From: Chitinimonas koreensis
GTDB taxonomy: Bacteria > Pseudomonadota > Gammaproteobacteria > Burkholderiales > Chitinimonadaceae
Reading direction: 5' to 3'
Assembly: GCF_014353015.1 (NCBI RefSeq)
Contig: NZ_CP060704.1
Location: forward strand, 3,063,001 to 3,127,000
DNA length: 64,000 nucleotides
Under the pieces are notes generated by a model. That model was not told where the DNA came from. It searched no databases and was given only the letters and a program-made list of their open reading frames with translations. This document shows positions 24,064 through 35,227 of this stretch, in pieces (position 1 is the stretch's first letter; each line of letters opens with the position of its first letter). Both the position numbers and the translations under genes were made by a program.

Positions 24064-24424
24064 GGTCGGTTCCGGTCGGTCGGGATACGAAAAGTCGGGT
24101 CCAGCTTAGCGGCAGGCCGCGGCCTGCGGCACCGCTACCGACCAGAAATGTTATCCGGCCAATGTGCCACATGCCAATGCAATAGATTGGCCAGGCATTT
24201 CACCAAGCCACACATCTGAATTGAATAAACGATTCGAACATCCGATTCGAATTCGCCCAATTCAGGCACATTGCTGCAAATCAATTGGCAGCAGCGGCCA
24301 TCGGCGTGAATAGCGCCACGACGTCTGTTATATTCCGAGGCCCGTCGGGCCGGCCATGCGGGAGTCTATCGGTCCTGTCGATAGCATTTCTATTTCGTTC
24401 AATTCGATTAAACAGATTCGATCC
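24064..24424. other. Intergenic region without recognised genes
   Basis: The 361 bases between the divergent VOC and S9-homologue genes become AT-rich after about 24150 and contain repeated ATTCGAA/GATTCGA words. This is where both promoters should lie. I see no convincing ORF, terminator or operator. Confidence 0.5.
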
Positions 24425-26411
24425 ATGAAAAAAATCCTGCTCGCCACGCTTGCATCCGCCCTGCTTGCGCCCTGGGCCCTGGCCGATGAATTACCCAGCC
24501 TGGAAGCCTACTTTCTCAATCCCCAATTCGAATCGCCCGAGCTGTCACCCGACGGCAAGCACCTCGCGGTCAGGCTGCGCAACGCCTCCGGACGCATGGC
24601 GCTGGCGGTCGTCGAGAGCGACGACATCAAGGCGTTCAAGATCATCGCAAACTACGGCGATGTCGATATCAACCAGGCCCACTGGATCAACAACGACCGG
24701 CTCTACTACGACTTCGAAGACACCCGCGGCGAGCAGGAACTCACTATCGGCAGCGCCTTTGCAATCAATCGCGACGGCAGCCAGCGCACCCAACTGATGA
24801 CGCAGAACTGGAATTACAGCCAGGAGGACACCAGCAGCCATATCAAGCGCCGGGTCCTCCCCTGGGACTACCGCTACGTGGCAACCTTTGGGGACGGTTC
24901 CAACGATCTGCTGGTGCGGAAAACCGTCTACAACAAGGTCGACTATTCGTGGAGCTCCATCTCGCTCTACCGGTTCGACAGCAAGACGCTGGCGCTCACC
25001 CCCTGATCGACGGCGGCGCACCGACCGGCACTGTCGGCTGGCTGATCAACCCGGACGGTGTGCCACTGATCGGTCTTAGCTATGACAAGGACCGCCTTTT
25101 CCTGCATCTTTATGACAAAGCAAACAAGAGCTGGAGCAAGTTGGCAGACCTCGACCGATATGACAGCCATGACTTCGAGCCCAGCTTCGTCGACTATCAG
25201 GACACGCTGTATGTAAAGCGGGCGATCGGCGAAAACAGCTCGGGGCTGTACAGATACGATCTGAAGGCCAGGAAGATCGCCGACGAGCCCATCGCCCAGC
25301 TCGATGGCTTCGACTTCGACGCCGTACCGATCTTCGACCTCAAGGCTCGCAAATTCATCGGCCTGCACTACCAGAGCGACGCCTGGGACACCAGTTGGAT
25401 CGATCCGGCCATGAAGATGCTGCAGAAGCGGATCGACGAAAAATTGCCCGGTACCATCAACACCATCTCCTGCGGCAACTGCCTGTCGAGCGCCGCTTAC
25501 TTGATCACCGTCAGATCGGACCGCTCGCCCGAGCAATACCTGCTCTACCGGCCCGGCAAAGACGAGCTGGTGCCGATCGGCACCCACATCCCGACATCGA
25601 GGCCAAGCAGATGGGCCGCCGCGACTTCCTCCGGGTTGCGGCACGCGACGGACTGTCCATCCCGCTCTATGTGACCAAGCCGGCCAATGCTGCCAGGGGC
25701 AAGCTGCCGACTGTGGTGATGGTTCACGAAGACCCCTTCATGCGCGGCGGGTCGTGGGAATGGGAAGCGCAGGCGCAGTTCCTGGCCTCGCGCGGCTATC
25801 TGGTGCTGGAGCCGGAATTCCGCGGCAGCACCGGTTTCGGCTTCAAGCATTACCGGGCCGGCTGGAAGCAGTGGGGCCAGGGCATGGTGGACGACGTCGC
25901 CGACGCGACGCGCTGGGCGATCGCCGAGGGCCTGGCCGATCCCGACCGGATCGCCATCGGCGGCACCAATTACGGAGGCTACGCCACGCTGATGGGCCTG
26001 ATCCGTTACCCGGAGCTGTATCGCTGCGGCTTCCAGTGGCTCGGCGTAACCGACATCAACCTGATGTTCGACAACGCCTGGAGCAATTTCACCAATGACT
26101 GGCTGCGCTACGGCATGCGCCAGCTGGTGGCCGACCCGATCGCCGACGCCGCAATGATCAAGCGGGATTCGCCATTGGAGCAGGCGGATAAACTGCGCCA
26201 GCCGCTATTGATGGCCTACGGTACGCTGGATGCGCGGGTGCCACTGCAGCACGGCACCGAGCTCTACAGCGCGATCAAGCGGAAGAACGCCGACGTGGAG
26301 TGGATCACCTATCCGGACGAGGGGCACGGCTGGTACCTCGAACCGAACCGGATCGACTTCTGGAAGCGGGTGGAGGCCTTCCTCGAGCGCAACCTGAAGC
26401 GGGCCGAGTGA
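24425..26411 (+). CDS. S9 prolyl oligopeptidase-like secreted protein lacking the serine nucleophile; two one-base frame breaks
   Basis: Three ORFs in successive frames join into one protein of about 660 residues. The joins are at the C5 run 24998-25002 and the CCC at 25590-25592; one extra C at each restores the reading (LALTPLIDGG and GTHIPDIEAK). It begins with a signal peptide (KKILLATLASALLAPWALA), then a beta-propeller-like region, then an S9 alpha/beta-hydrolase domain (VVMVHEDPFMRGG, then DRIAIGGTNYGGYATL). The nucleophile elbow, normally GxSYGG, reads GTNYGG, so Ser is replaced by Asn. The later Asp (GTLDARVPL) and His (DEGHGWY) are kept. A catalytically dead homologue is likely unless the AAT codon is itself an error. 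Confidence 0.75.
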
Positions 26412-26705
26412 AGCGAGGACGGCCGGCAACCTCCGCCCGTCCGTGCGATAGCGGCCGTTCCAAGCGGAAGGCAGGCCGGCTATCATGTGCCGCCTTCCGC
26501 CGGGCGGCCATGGCGCCGGCGATGTCTGGCCCGGTTCGGGCCCGCCCCCGGTGGATATCGGGTCGCCGGCGAGGCAAGACGGAAGCCGCGTTTCTTGCCT
26601 TGTTCAAAGGCGAACCCGCACCGCGCCGGCATTCGCCGGCCATGTCCGGCGATTTCGGCTCGAAATCGATATCCCCGCCCAACGTCCGCCCAGCAGGAGA
26701 ACTCG

Positions 26706-28688
26706 GTGCACGGCAGTCAGAACAAGTCTCGCGATTTCAGAACGGACATCAACGGGCTGCGCGCCTGGGCCGTCGTCAGCGTCGTCCTGTACCACTTCGG
26801 CATTGCACCGTTTCAAGGCGGTTTCGTCGGCGTGGACATCTTCTTCGTCATCTCCGGTTTCCTGATGACGTCGATCATCGTCACGGCCCTGGCCGCAGAC
26901 CGGTTTTCCTTCATCCGCTTCTACATGGCCCGTGCGCGCCGGATCATTCCGGCGCTGGTCTTTCTGTGCGCGACATTATTGATCCTCGGCTGGTTCTGCC
27001 TGACCTCGATCGATTACAAGCTGTTTGCCTCGCACGCCATTTCGAGTCTCCTGTTCCTCTCGAACGTGAAGTTCTGGCGGGAATCGGGCTATTTCGATTC
27101 GTCCTCGCACGAGAAGTGGCTGCTCCATACCTGGTCGCTGTCGGTCGAATGGCAGTTCTATCTCATCCTGCCGATCGGCATCTGGATCATCTGGAAACTG
27201 TTTCCGCGCAAGAAGGCGGTCGCGGGCGCACTGGCCGCCGTCCTGCTGCTGTCGCTGGCCCTGTCGGCCTACGTGACGCCGGACAAGCCCTCGCTGGCGT
27301 TCTACATGCTGCCGTTCCGCGCCTGGGAAATGCTGCTCGGCGGCCTGCTGTTCCTGGCCAACGACCGGATTGCGGCGCAGCGGAGAATTCCGCCGGCCGC
27401 GCTCGAAATCACCGGTTTCGCACTCATCGTCGCGTCGATCCTGCTGTTCGATCATGCGAGCGAATGGCCGGGCTGGCGTGCCGCGCTGCCGGTGGCGGGT
27501 ACGGCCCTGGTCATGGCGGCTTCCCGCAGCAAGTCGTACTGGACCGGCAACACGCTGGCCCAATGGCTGGGGACGCGCTCCTATTCGATCTACCTGTGGC
27601 ACTGGCCGGTGGTCGTCGCGCTGGTCTACCTGAACCTCAAGGGCCGCTATGACGCCGCCCTGATCGGCATCGGCCTGTCGGTACTGCTGGGCAACCTGTC
27701 CTACCTGCTGGTCGAGGCGCCGGCCCGCAAGCTCCTCGACCGGGTCAGGATGCCATTCGAGATCGGGCTGATCTCGGTCGCCACGGCCGCGACCGCCGTG
27801 CTCTGCGCCGGGGTCTACCTCAAGCAGGGCGTGCAGGGCCGGATGCCGGCCGCGGTGGAGATCGCCGCGCGGGAAGCCGAGGATCTCGATCCACGCCGGC
27901 CGAGCTGCTTCGCGATCGACAGCCCGACTTCGCCGGCCTGCGTCTACGGCGGCAAGAAGGTCGCCGCGATCCTGATCGGCGACAGCCATGCGGCGGCGAC
28001 CGTCACCGCGCTGGCGGACGCGGTCCCGAGCCGTGACCTGGGTGTGCTCGACCTCAGCTACATGAGCTGCCCCATGCTGCTCGACGGCTGGAACGCGCCG
28101 GGCCGCTTCCCCGGCGGCAGGGCCTGCAGCGAGTTCAACCAGTGGGCGTTGCGCAAGATGGACGACTATCCGGCCGACGTGCCGGTGGTGATCCTGAACC
28201 GGACCTCGGTCTACGCCGTCGGGCACAACGAGTCCTGGGAGGGTACGGCGGGCAAGCCGGCCTTCTATTTCACCCAGGCCTACCCCACCGCGACCGAGCC
28301 TTACCTGCAGGAATTCTCCGAGCACCTGATCTCTGCGGCCTGCACCGTCGCCAAGAAGCACAAGGTCTTCATCGTCCGCCCGATTCCCGAAATGGGCGTG
28401 GATGTACCGAAGGTGGTGGCCAGGTCGCTGGTGGTGGGCTCGCCGATCGAGCCCTCGATCACCCGGACCGAATACGAACAGCGCCACCGCCCGGTCTGGC
28501 GGGCCCAGGACGCGGCGGCCGAGCGCTGCGGCGTGAAGATCCTGGATCCGCTGCCCTACCTCTGCAAGGGCGACGTCTGCCGGAGCACGCTCGCCGGCCG
28601 GCCGATCTACTACGACGACGACCATCTCAGCGAATTCGGCAACAAGCTGCTCGTCCCCATGTTCAGGACAGTCTTCGCGCAGCAATAA
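26706..28688 (+). CDS. Membrane O-acyltransferase with C-terminal SGNH domain (OafA/YrhL type)
   Basis: A 660-residue protein that acetylates surface polysaccharides in its family. The N-terminal 370 residues hold the acyltransferase-3 domain with about ten helices: DINGLRAWAVVSVVLYHFG (catalytic His region), FVGVDIFFVISGFLMT, and HTWSLSVEWQFYLILP. After a further helix comes an extracytoplasmic SGNH-like domain with the block I signature AILIGDSHAAATVTAL and a late DDDHLSEFGNKLLVPM carrying the DxxH pair. I chose GTG 26706, which follows AGGAGA by five bases; no ATG fits. No polysaccharide genes are adjacent. The 294 bases before it show nothing clear. Confidence 0.88.
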   Translation: MHGSQNKSRDFRTDINGLRAWAVVSVVLYHFGIAPFQGGFVGVDIFFVISGFLMTSIIVTALAADRFSFIRFYMARARRIIPALVFLCATLLILGWFCLTSIDYKLFASHAISSLLFLSNVKFWRESGYFDSSSHEKWLLHTWSLSVEWQFYLILPIGIWIIWKLFPRKKAVAGALAAVLLLSLALSAYVTPDKPSLAFYMLPFRAWEMLLGGLLFLANDRIAAQRRIPPAALEITGFALIVASILLFDHASEWPGWRAALPVAGTALVMAASRSKSYWTGNTLAQWLGTRSYSIYLWHWPVVVALVYLNLKGRYDAALIGIGLSVLLGNLSYLLVEAPARKLLDRVRMPFEIGLISVATAATAVLCAGVYLKQGVQGRMPAAVEIAAREAEDLDPRRPSCFAIDSPTSPACVYGGKKVAAILIGDSHAAATVTALADAVPSRDLGVLDLSYMSCPMLLDGWNAPGRFPGGRACSEFNQWALRKMDDYPADVPVVILNRTSVYAVGHNESWEGTAGKPAFYFTQAYPTATEPYLQEFSEHLISAACTVAKKHKVFIVRPIPEMGVDVPKVVARSLVVGSPIEPSITRTEYEQRHRPVWRAQDAAAERCGVKILDPLPYLCKGDVCRSTLAGRPIYYDDDHLSEFGNKLLVPMFRTVFAQQ

Positions 28689-28691
28689 AGC

Positions 28692-28733
28692 CGCAGGGCC
28701 GGACCGGGCATTCGCCTCGGTCCGGCCCTGCGC
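28692..28733. terminator. Strong hairpin after the acyltransferase gene
   Basis: GCAGGGCCGGACCG and CGGTCCGGCCCTGC form a 14-pair stem four bases after the stop. A T run is missing on either side, so termination is probable but not canonical. Confidence 0.6.
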
Positions 28734-28820
28734 TGCAAGGTATCGATCGCGCCGTTCGCCGTCCGGTTTCCGGACCTCGTCCAGTGCCGGGTCCGGCGTG
28801 GTGCCGTTGCCGGCGCGGCC

Positions 28821-29927
28821 TCAGAACGCCAGTGCCTTGCGCAACCTCGCCCGCGCCTCGCGCAGCATCGCCTCGGTGGTCTCCCAGCCCACGCACGGAT
28901 CGGTCACCGAACAGCCGTAGCGCAGCTGCGACAGGTCGGCCGGGATCGGCTGGTTGCCCGGCTCCAGGAAGCTTTCGATCATCACGCCGCGGATCGCGCG
29001 GTTGCCGTGGCACAGCTGGCCCACCACGTCGGCCAGCACCATCGGCTGCAGTGCGTGCTGCTTCCAGGAGTTGGCGTGGGCGCAGTCAACCACGATGCTG
29101 CGCGGCAGGTGCGCCTTCTCCAGCGCCTTCTCGGCCAGCGCGACGCTGACCGTGTCGTAGTTGGGCCGGCCGCCGCCGCCGCGCAGCACCAGGTGGCAAT
29201 GGCGGTTGCCGCGCGTGCGCACCACCGCGGCGCGGCCGTCGCGGCCGATGCCGAGGAAGGCGTGCGGGCCCGATGCCGACAGGATGGCGTTGACCGCCGT
29301 CTCGACGCTGCCGTCGGTGCCGTTCTTGAAGCCGACCGGCGACGCCAGCCCCGACGACATCTCGCGGTGCACCTGCGATTCGGTGGTGCGCGCGCCGATC
29401 GCCGTCCAGCTCACCAGTTCGCCCAGGTATTGCGGCGACACCGGGTCGAGCGCCTCGGTCGCCACCGGCAGGCCGAGTTCGTTCACGTCCAGCAGGAAGC
29501 GCCGCGCCAGCGCCATGCCGTCGGCGATGCGGCAGGAATCGTCCATGTCCGGATCGTTGATCAGCCCTTTCCAGCCCACCGTGGTGCGCGGCTTCTCGAA
29601 GTAGGCGCGCATCACCAGGAAGAGCGTGTCGCCGAGCTCGTCGGCCAGGCGCCGCAGCCGGCGCGCGTACTCGAGCCCGGCCGCCGGGTCGTGGATCGAG
29701 CACGGCCCGACCACCACGAACAGCCGCGGATCGCTGCGGTCGAGGATGTCGCGCAGCACGCGGCGGCCGGCCTGCACCGTGGCGGCGGCGCGCTCGGACA
29801 GCGGCAGCCGTTCGCGCAGCTCGGCCGGCGAAGGCATGGGGTGGAATTCGATCGGCGACGGCGGCGGCACGCCGTCCAGGGCCGGGCGCCGGGTCGGCAC
29901 CGGCGGGATGCTGAGCGAGGCCGTCAT
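28821..29927 (-). CDS. 3-deoxy-7-phosphoheptulonate (DAHP) synthase, class I
   Basis: A 368-residue AroG/AroF/AroH-type enzyme that condenses phosphoenolpyruvate and erythrose 4-phosphate, the first step to chorismate. Seen motifs: VVVGPCSIHDP (near residue 66), MRAYFEKPRTTVGWKGLINDPD, GARTTESQVHREMSSGLA and VDCAHANSWK with metal-binding residues. The ATG 29927 has a GGAGGGTTGCG ribosome-binding site; an open frame extends to 30137 but lacks support. It is divergent from entC over a Fur-like operator, so it is probably an iron-regulated isoenzyme that supplies chorismate for the siderophore. Feedback specificity cannot be read. Confidence 0.93.
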   Translation of the reverse strand: MTASLSIPPVPTRRPALDGVPPPSPIEFHPMPSPAELRERLPLSERAAATVQAGRRVLRDILDRSDPRLFVVVGPCSIHDPAAGLEYARRLRRLADELGDTLFLVMRAYFEKPRTTVGWKGLINDPDMDDSCRIADGMALARRFLLDVNELGLPVATEALDPVSPQYLGELVSWTAIGARTTESQVHREMSSGLASPVGFKNGTDGSVETAVNAILSASGPHAFLGIGRDGRAAVVRTRGNRHCHLVLRGGGGRPNYDTVSVALAEKALEKAHLPRSIVVDCAHANSWKQHALQPMVLADVVGQLCHGNRAIRGVMIESFLEPGNQPIPADLSQLRYGCSVTDPCVGWETTEAMLREARARLRKALAF

Positions 29928-30399
29928 CGCAACCCTCCGGCCAGTGACGGCATGTTGAAGCGGGAACGGGCGTAGGGGCGATTCGGGGCCATATTGGTGC
30001 TCTCGTGGGGTGACGCTCGCGGCCGCGCGGCCGGCGAGACGCCGGGTCTCGCATGATGGAATGCGGCAGCGCGCCCTATTCCATCGGGAAGTCTGCGCCT
30101 CTCCTCCTGAGAAGGTTGGCAGCTTCTTTTCAGTCATTCATCATGCCTATCATGATAATGCGAGTCAATCTCATTTGCATTTGATCGATTTTGCATTAGG
30201 ATGCGCCCCATCCGGACCCGGCAAGGCCCGGCCGCCGCATGGCGAACCGCCCCGCCGGGTACCGACGAGCGATGCGCACCGCCCGCGCGCCAGCCACGAG
30301 CCGGCGCAGCGCGGCCGGCAGTTCGGGCCGGCGCCCGCCGCATCCGCCCCGATAGCGCGAACCGGCCCCGAGCCGGTCCATCCGATGAGGAGCACCCCC
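29928..30399. promoter_or_regulatory. Divergent promoter region between DAHP synthase and entC
   Basis: The 472 bases hold no credible gene. The AT-rich centre (30100-30200) contains the Fur-like operator noted separately. Downstream of it TTGCAT (30175-30180) and TAGGAT (30197-30202), 16 bases apart, could be the entC promoter. The long GC-rich stretch to entC (30203-30390) would be a leader of about 190 bases. Confidence 0.6.
30153..30182. promoter_or_regulatory. Fur-box-like operator of the entCEBA/DAHP synthase promoters
   Basis: TGATAATGCGAGTCAATCTC followed by ATTTGCATTT fits overlapping copies of the 7-1-7 Fur pattern (TGATAAT-like and AATGCGA-n-T-n-TCTCATT). Location between two siderophore transcription units supports iron repression. 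Confidence 0.7.
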
Positions 30400-31592
30400 A
30401 TGCATGACCCGCAATCCGCCCTGGCCGCGCCGCAAGCGGCCGACCTGCTGCGGCTTTATCCGGCCGGCGGCTCGCTGTTCGTCTCGCCGCGCCGCGCCGT
30501 GCTGGCCCAGGGCCGGCACGCCACGCTGCCGCACGGCCCGGCCGCCACCCTGGCCGAACGCGCCGCCGCGCTGCTCGCCGCCGTCCGCGCCGAGGGCGTG
30601 GCCCGGCCGCTGCTGCTCGGCGCCGTGCCGTTCAACCAGGACGCGCCGGCCCACCTGTTCGTTCCCGAAGGCGTGGTGTTCGGCCACGGCGTCGACGGCC
30701 CGGCGCCGATCGCCCAGCCGCGCCTGCCGGCCCAGCGCGACGCCGCCGCCGAGGCCGCGCCCTCGCCCGACCGCTACCGCCGCAACGTCGCCCGCGCGCT
30801 GGCCCACATCGGCGACGGCGCGCTGGAGAAAGTGGTGCTGTCGCGCTCGCTGAAGGTCGAGGCCGACGTCGCCGTGCCCGCGCTGCTGCGCCGGCTGGCC
30901 GGCCGCAATCCGCGCGGCTACACCTTCGCCATCGACCTGCCCGAGCAGGACGACGAGCGCCGCACCCTGGTCGGCGCCAGCCCCGAGCTGCTGCTGTCGC
31001 GCCGCGGCATGCAGGTGGTGTCGCATCCGCTGGCCGGCTCGATCCCGCGCAGCGCCGACCCGGTCGAGGACCAGGCGCGCGCCGAGCGGCTGTTCGGCTC
31101 GGCCAAGGACCGCCACGAGCACCAGTTGGTGGTCGACGCGGTGGCCCAGGCGCTGCGGCCCTACTGCACCGGGGTGCACGTGCCGGCCGGCCCCTCGCTG
31201 GTCTCCACCCCGAGCATGTGGCACCTGGCCACCGAGATCCGCGGCGACCTGGCCGATCCGCGCCACGGCGCGCTCGAGCTGGCGTTGGCGCTGCATCCAA
31301 CGCCGGCCGTCTGCGGCCATCCGACCGATGCGGCGCGCAGCTTCATCGAGGAGGTCGAGGGCTTCGACCGCGGCTTCTTCACCGGCCTGGTCGGCTGGTG
31401 CGACGCCGACGGCGACGGCGAATGGGCGGTCACCATCCGTTGCGCCGAGGTCGGTGAGCGCTCGGCCACGCTGTACGCCGGCGCCGGCATCGTGGCCGGC
31501 TCCGAGCCGGCGCTGGAGCTGGCCGAGACCAGCGCCAAGCTGCGCACCATGCTGAACGCGATGGAACTGGAATCGGTGCTGGAGGACGCGGC

Positions 31593-31596
<4 letters not shown>
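30400..31596 (+). CDS. entC: Isochorismate synthase
   Basis: A 398-residue chorismate-utilising enzyme that makes isochorismate, the committed step to 2,3-dihydroxybenzoate. Seen motifs: LEKVVLSRSLKVEADV, LVGASPELLLSRRG, SHPLAGSIPRSADPVEDQ, the LFGSAKDRHEHQLVVDAV segment, HPTPAVCGHPTDAA and FTGLVGWCDADGDGEWAV. I chose ATG 30400, nine bases after GATGAGGAG; a longer open frame to 30010 covers the operator and is not real. It overlaps entE by ATGA. The first gene of the iron-regulated entCE-BA run. Confidence 0.95.
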
Positions 31597-33212
<1,616 letters not shown>

Positions 33213-33232
33213 AGCGAACCGCGCAGCGGAAG

Positions 33233-33328
33233 AACCGCTTTACCGCAGAGGACGCCGAAGACGCGGAGGGAAGCGCGGGACGTGCCGAGGTCCCGGCCTC
33301 CCCGGCGTCCTCCGCGGTAAGCGTTTCC
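33233..33328. repeat. Palindromic intergenic repeat, family B copy 2
   Basis: CGCTTTACCGCAGAGGACGC on the left faces GGCGTCCTCCGCGGTAAGCG on the right. It matches the copy at 6643-6736 and splits entE from entB. Confidence 0.7.
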
Positions 33329-33393
33329 CGTCCGCATCCCACTTTCGAACGGGCGGCCATGGCGGCCGCCGTCCAAGCCCCAAGCAGACACCC

Positions 33394-34275
33394 ATGACCA
33401 TCCCCAAGATCGCCTCCTACCCGATGCCGACCGCGCTGCCCGACAACCGCGTCGACTGGCTGCCCGAACCGAAGCGCGCCGTGCTGCTGATCCACGACAT
33501 GCAGCAGTACTTCCTCGATTTCTACGACAACGCCGCCGCGCCGATCCCGACGCTGGTCGAGCATATCCGCCGGCTCCGCGCCGCCTGCGACGCCGCCGGC
33601 ATCCCGGTGGTCTACACCGCCCAGCCCGGCGAGCAGTCGCCCGAGCAGCGCGGCCTCTTGACCGAATGGTGGGGCCCCGGCATCACCGCCCAGCCCGAAC
33701 GCACGCCGGTGATCGAAGCGCTGGCGCCGCGCGAGGGCGACACCGTGCTGACCAAGTGGCGCTACAGCGCCTTCGCCCGCAGCGACCTCGCCGAGCGCAT
33801 GCAGGCGCAGGGCCGCGACCAGCTGATCATCTGCGGCATCTACGCCCACATCGGCTGCCTGGTGACCGCCGCCGACGCCTTCATGCGCGATATCCGGCCG
33901 ATCTACGTCGGCGACGCGGTGGCCGACTTCTCGGCCGAGGAGCACCGGATGGCGCTCGACTACGTGTCGCGCCGCTGCGGCGCGGTGCGCGCCACCGCCG
34001 AGGTGCTGGCCGCGCTGGCGCCCAAGGCCGCCGCCGTCGCCCTGCCGGCCAGCCTCGACGCGCTGCGCGCCGAGGTCGCCAAGCTCTTGCAGGTGCCGGC
34101 CTCGGACCTGCTGGCCGACGACAACCTGGTCTACGCCGGCCTCGACTCGATCCGGCTGATGAGCCTGGTCGAGCGCTGGCGCGCCGGCGGCCACCCGGTC
34201 ACCTTCGCCGAGCTGGCCGAGCAGCCGACGCTGGCGCAGTGGTGGCCGCGGCTGGAAGCGCTGCAGGCGGCCTGA
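33394..34275 (+). CDS. entB: Isochorismatase with C-terminal aryl carrier domain
   Basis: A 293-residue bifunctional protein. Residues 1-210 form the isochorismatase (LLIHDMQQYFLDFYDN with the catalytic Asp, TKWRYSAFARSDL with Lys, and CGIYAHIGCLVTAADAFMRD), which yields 2,3-dihydro-2,3-dihydroxybenzoate and pyruvate. Residues about 220-290 are an aryl carrier domain with the phosphopantetheine Ser in YAGLDSIRLMSL. EntE charges it, and the first condensation domain of the NRPS should take DHB from it. It sits between entE and entA in the order C-E-B-A. Confidence 0.96.
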   Translation: MTIPKIASYPMPTALPDNRVDWLPEPKRAVLLIHDMQQYFLDFYDNAAAPIPTLVEHIRRLRAACDAAGIPVVYTAQPGEQSPEQRGLLTEWWGPGITAQPERTPVIEALAPREGDTVLTKWRYSAFARSDLAERMQAQGRDQLIICGIYAHIGCLVTAADAFMRDIRPIYVGDAVADFSAEEHRMALDYVSRRCGAVRATAEVLAALAPKAAAVALPASLDALRAEVAKLLQVPASDLLADDNLVYAGLDSIRLMSLVERWRAGGHPVTFAELAEQPTLAQWWPRLEALQAA

Positions 34276-34310
34276 GCGGAATACCGGTCCGCACACGAGA
34301 AGGAGGAAGC

Positions 34311-35081
34311 ATGGAATTCGAAAACAAGATCGCGCTGGTCAGCGGCGCCGCCCAGGGCATCGGCCTGGCGGTGGCGCAGATGCTGGCCGAGCGCGGCGCG
34401 CGGGTGGCGGTGCTCGACCGCCAGGCCGACCGCGTCGCGGCCGTCGCCGCCACGCTGCCCGGCGGGCCGCACCTGGCGCTGGCGGTCGACCTGTGCGACG
34501 CCGCGGCGGTCGACGGCGCCGTCGCCCGGGTCGAGGCCGAGCTCGGCCCGATCGGGATCCTGGCCAACGTGGCCGGCGTGCTGCGCCTGGGCGCCGCGCT
34601 CGACACCCGCGACGCCGACTGGGAAGCCACCTTCGCGGTCAACACCACCGGCGTGTTCCGCCTGAGCCGCGAAGTGGCCCGTCGCATGCTGCCGCGGCGC
34701 AGCGGCGCCATCGTCACGGTCGGCTCCAACGCCGCCAGCACGCCGCGGCTTCAGATGGCCGCCTACGCGGCGTCGAAGGCCGCCACCGCCCAGCTGATGC
34801 GCTGCCTGGCGCTCGAGCTGGCGCCGCACGGCATCCGCTGCAACATCGTCTCGCCCGGCTCGACCGATACCGCGATGCAGCGCCAGCTGTGGACCGGCCC
34901 GGACAGCGCGCGCTCGGTGATCGAGGGCTCGGCCGCCGGCTTCCGCCTCGGCATCCCGCTCGGCCGCATCGCCGACCCGGCCGACATCGCCGAGGCGGTC
35001 TGCTTCCTGGCTTCGGACCGTGCGCGCCACATCACGCTGCACGATCTGCGGGTCGACGGCGGGGCGACGCTGGACGCCTGA
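34311..35081 (+). CDS. entA: 2,3-dihydro-2,3-dihydroxybenzoate dehydrogenase
   Basis: A 256-residue short-chain dehydrogenase that oxidises the EntB product to DHB with NAD. Seen motifs: the nucleotide-binding VSGAAQGIGLAVA (near residue 10), NVAGVLRLG, and the catalytic YAASKAA with Ser in the TVGSNAAS strand. The end segment FLASDRARHITLHDLRVDGG is typical of EntA/DhbA. The start ATG 34311 follows AGAAGGAGGAAGC. It completes the DHB pathway. Confidence 0.95.
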   Translation: MEFENKIALVSGAAQGIGLAVAQMLAERGARVAVLDRQADRVAAVAATLPGGPHLALAVDLCDAAAVDGAVARVEAELGPIGILANVAGVLRLGAALDTRDADWEATFAVNTTGVFRLSREVARRMLPRRSGAIVTVGSNAASTPRLQMAAYAASKAATAQLMRCLALELAPHGIRCNIVSPGSTDTAMQRQLWTGPDSARSVIEGSAAGFRLGIPLGRIADPADIAEAVCFLASDRARHITLHDLRVDGGATLDA

Positions 35082-35227
35082 ACCCGCGGCCATGGCCGGC
35101 TGCGGCGGCGCCGCAACGGTCGACCGGGTGGCGGCAGCCGGGCTTTGGCGCGATGCGCCGCGATGGTTTAGCGTACGGCCGCGGCAGCCGGCCCGGCTCC
35201 GCCATCGCATCCCGATCCAGGATTCCC

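Noticed and set aside
24064..24424. AT-rich gap searched for a small RNA or hidden gene
   Set aside because: No hairpin plus T-run pair, no ORF with a start signal; kept only as a promoter region.
30010..30399. Upstream extension of the entC frame
   Set aside because: It would cover the Fur-like operator and promoter, and ATG 30400 has a proper ribosome-binding site.
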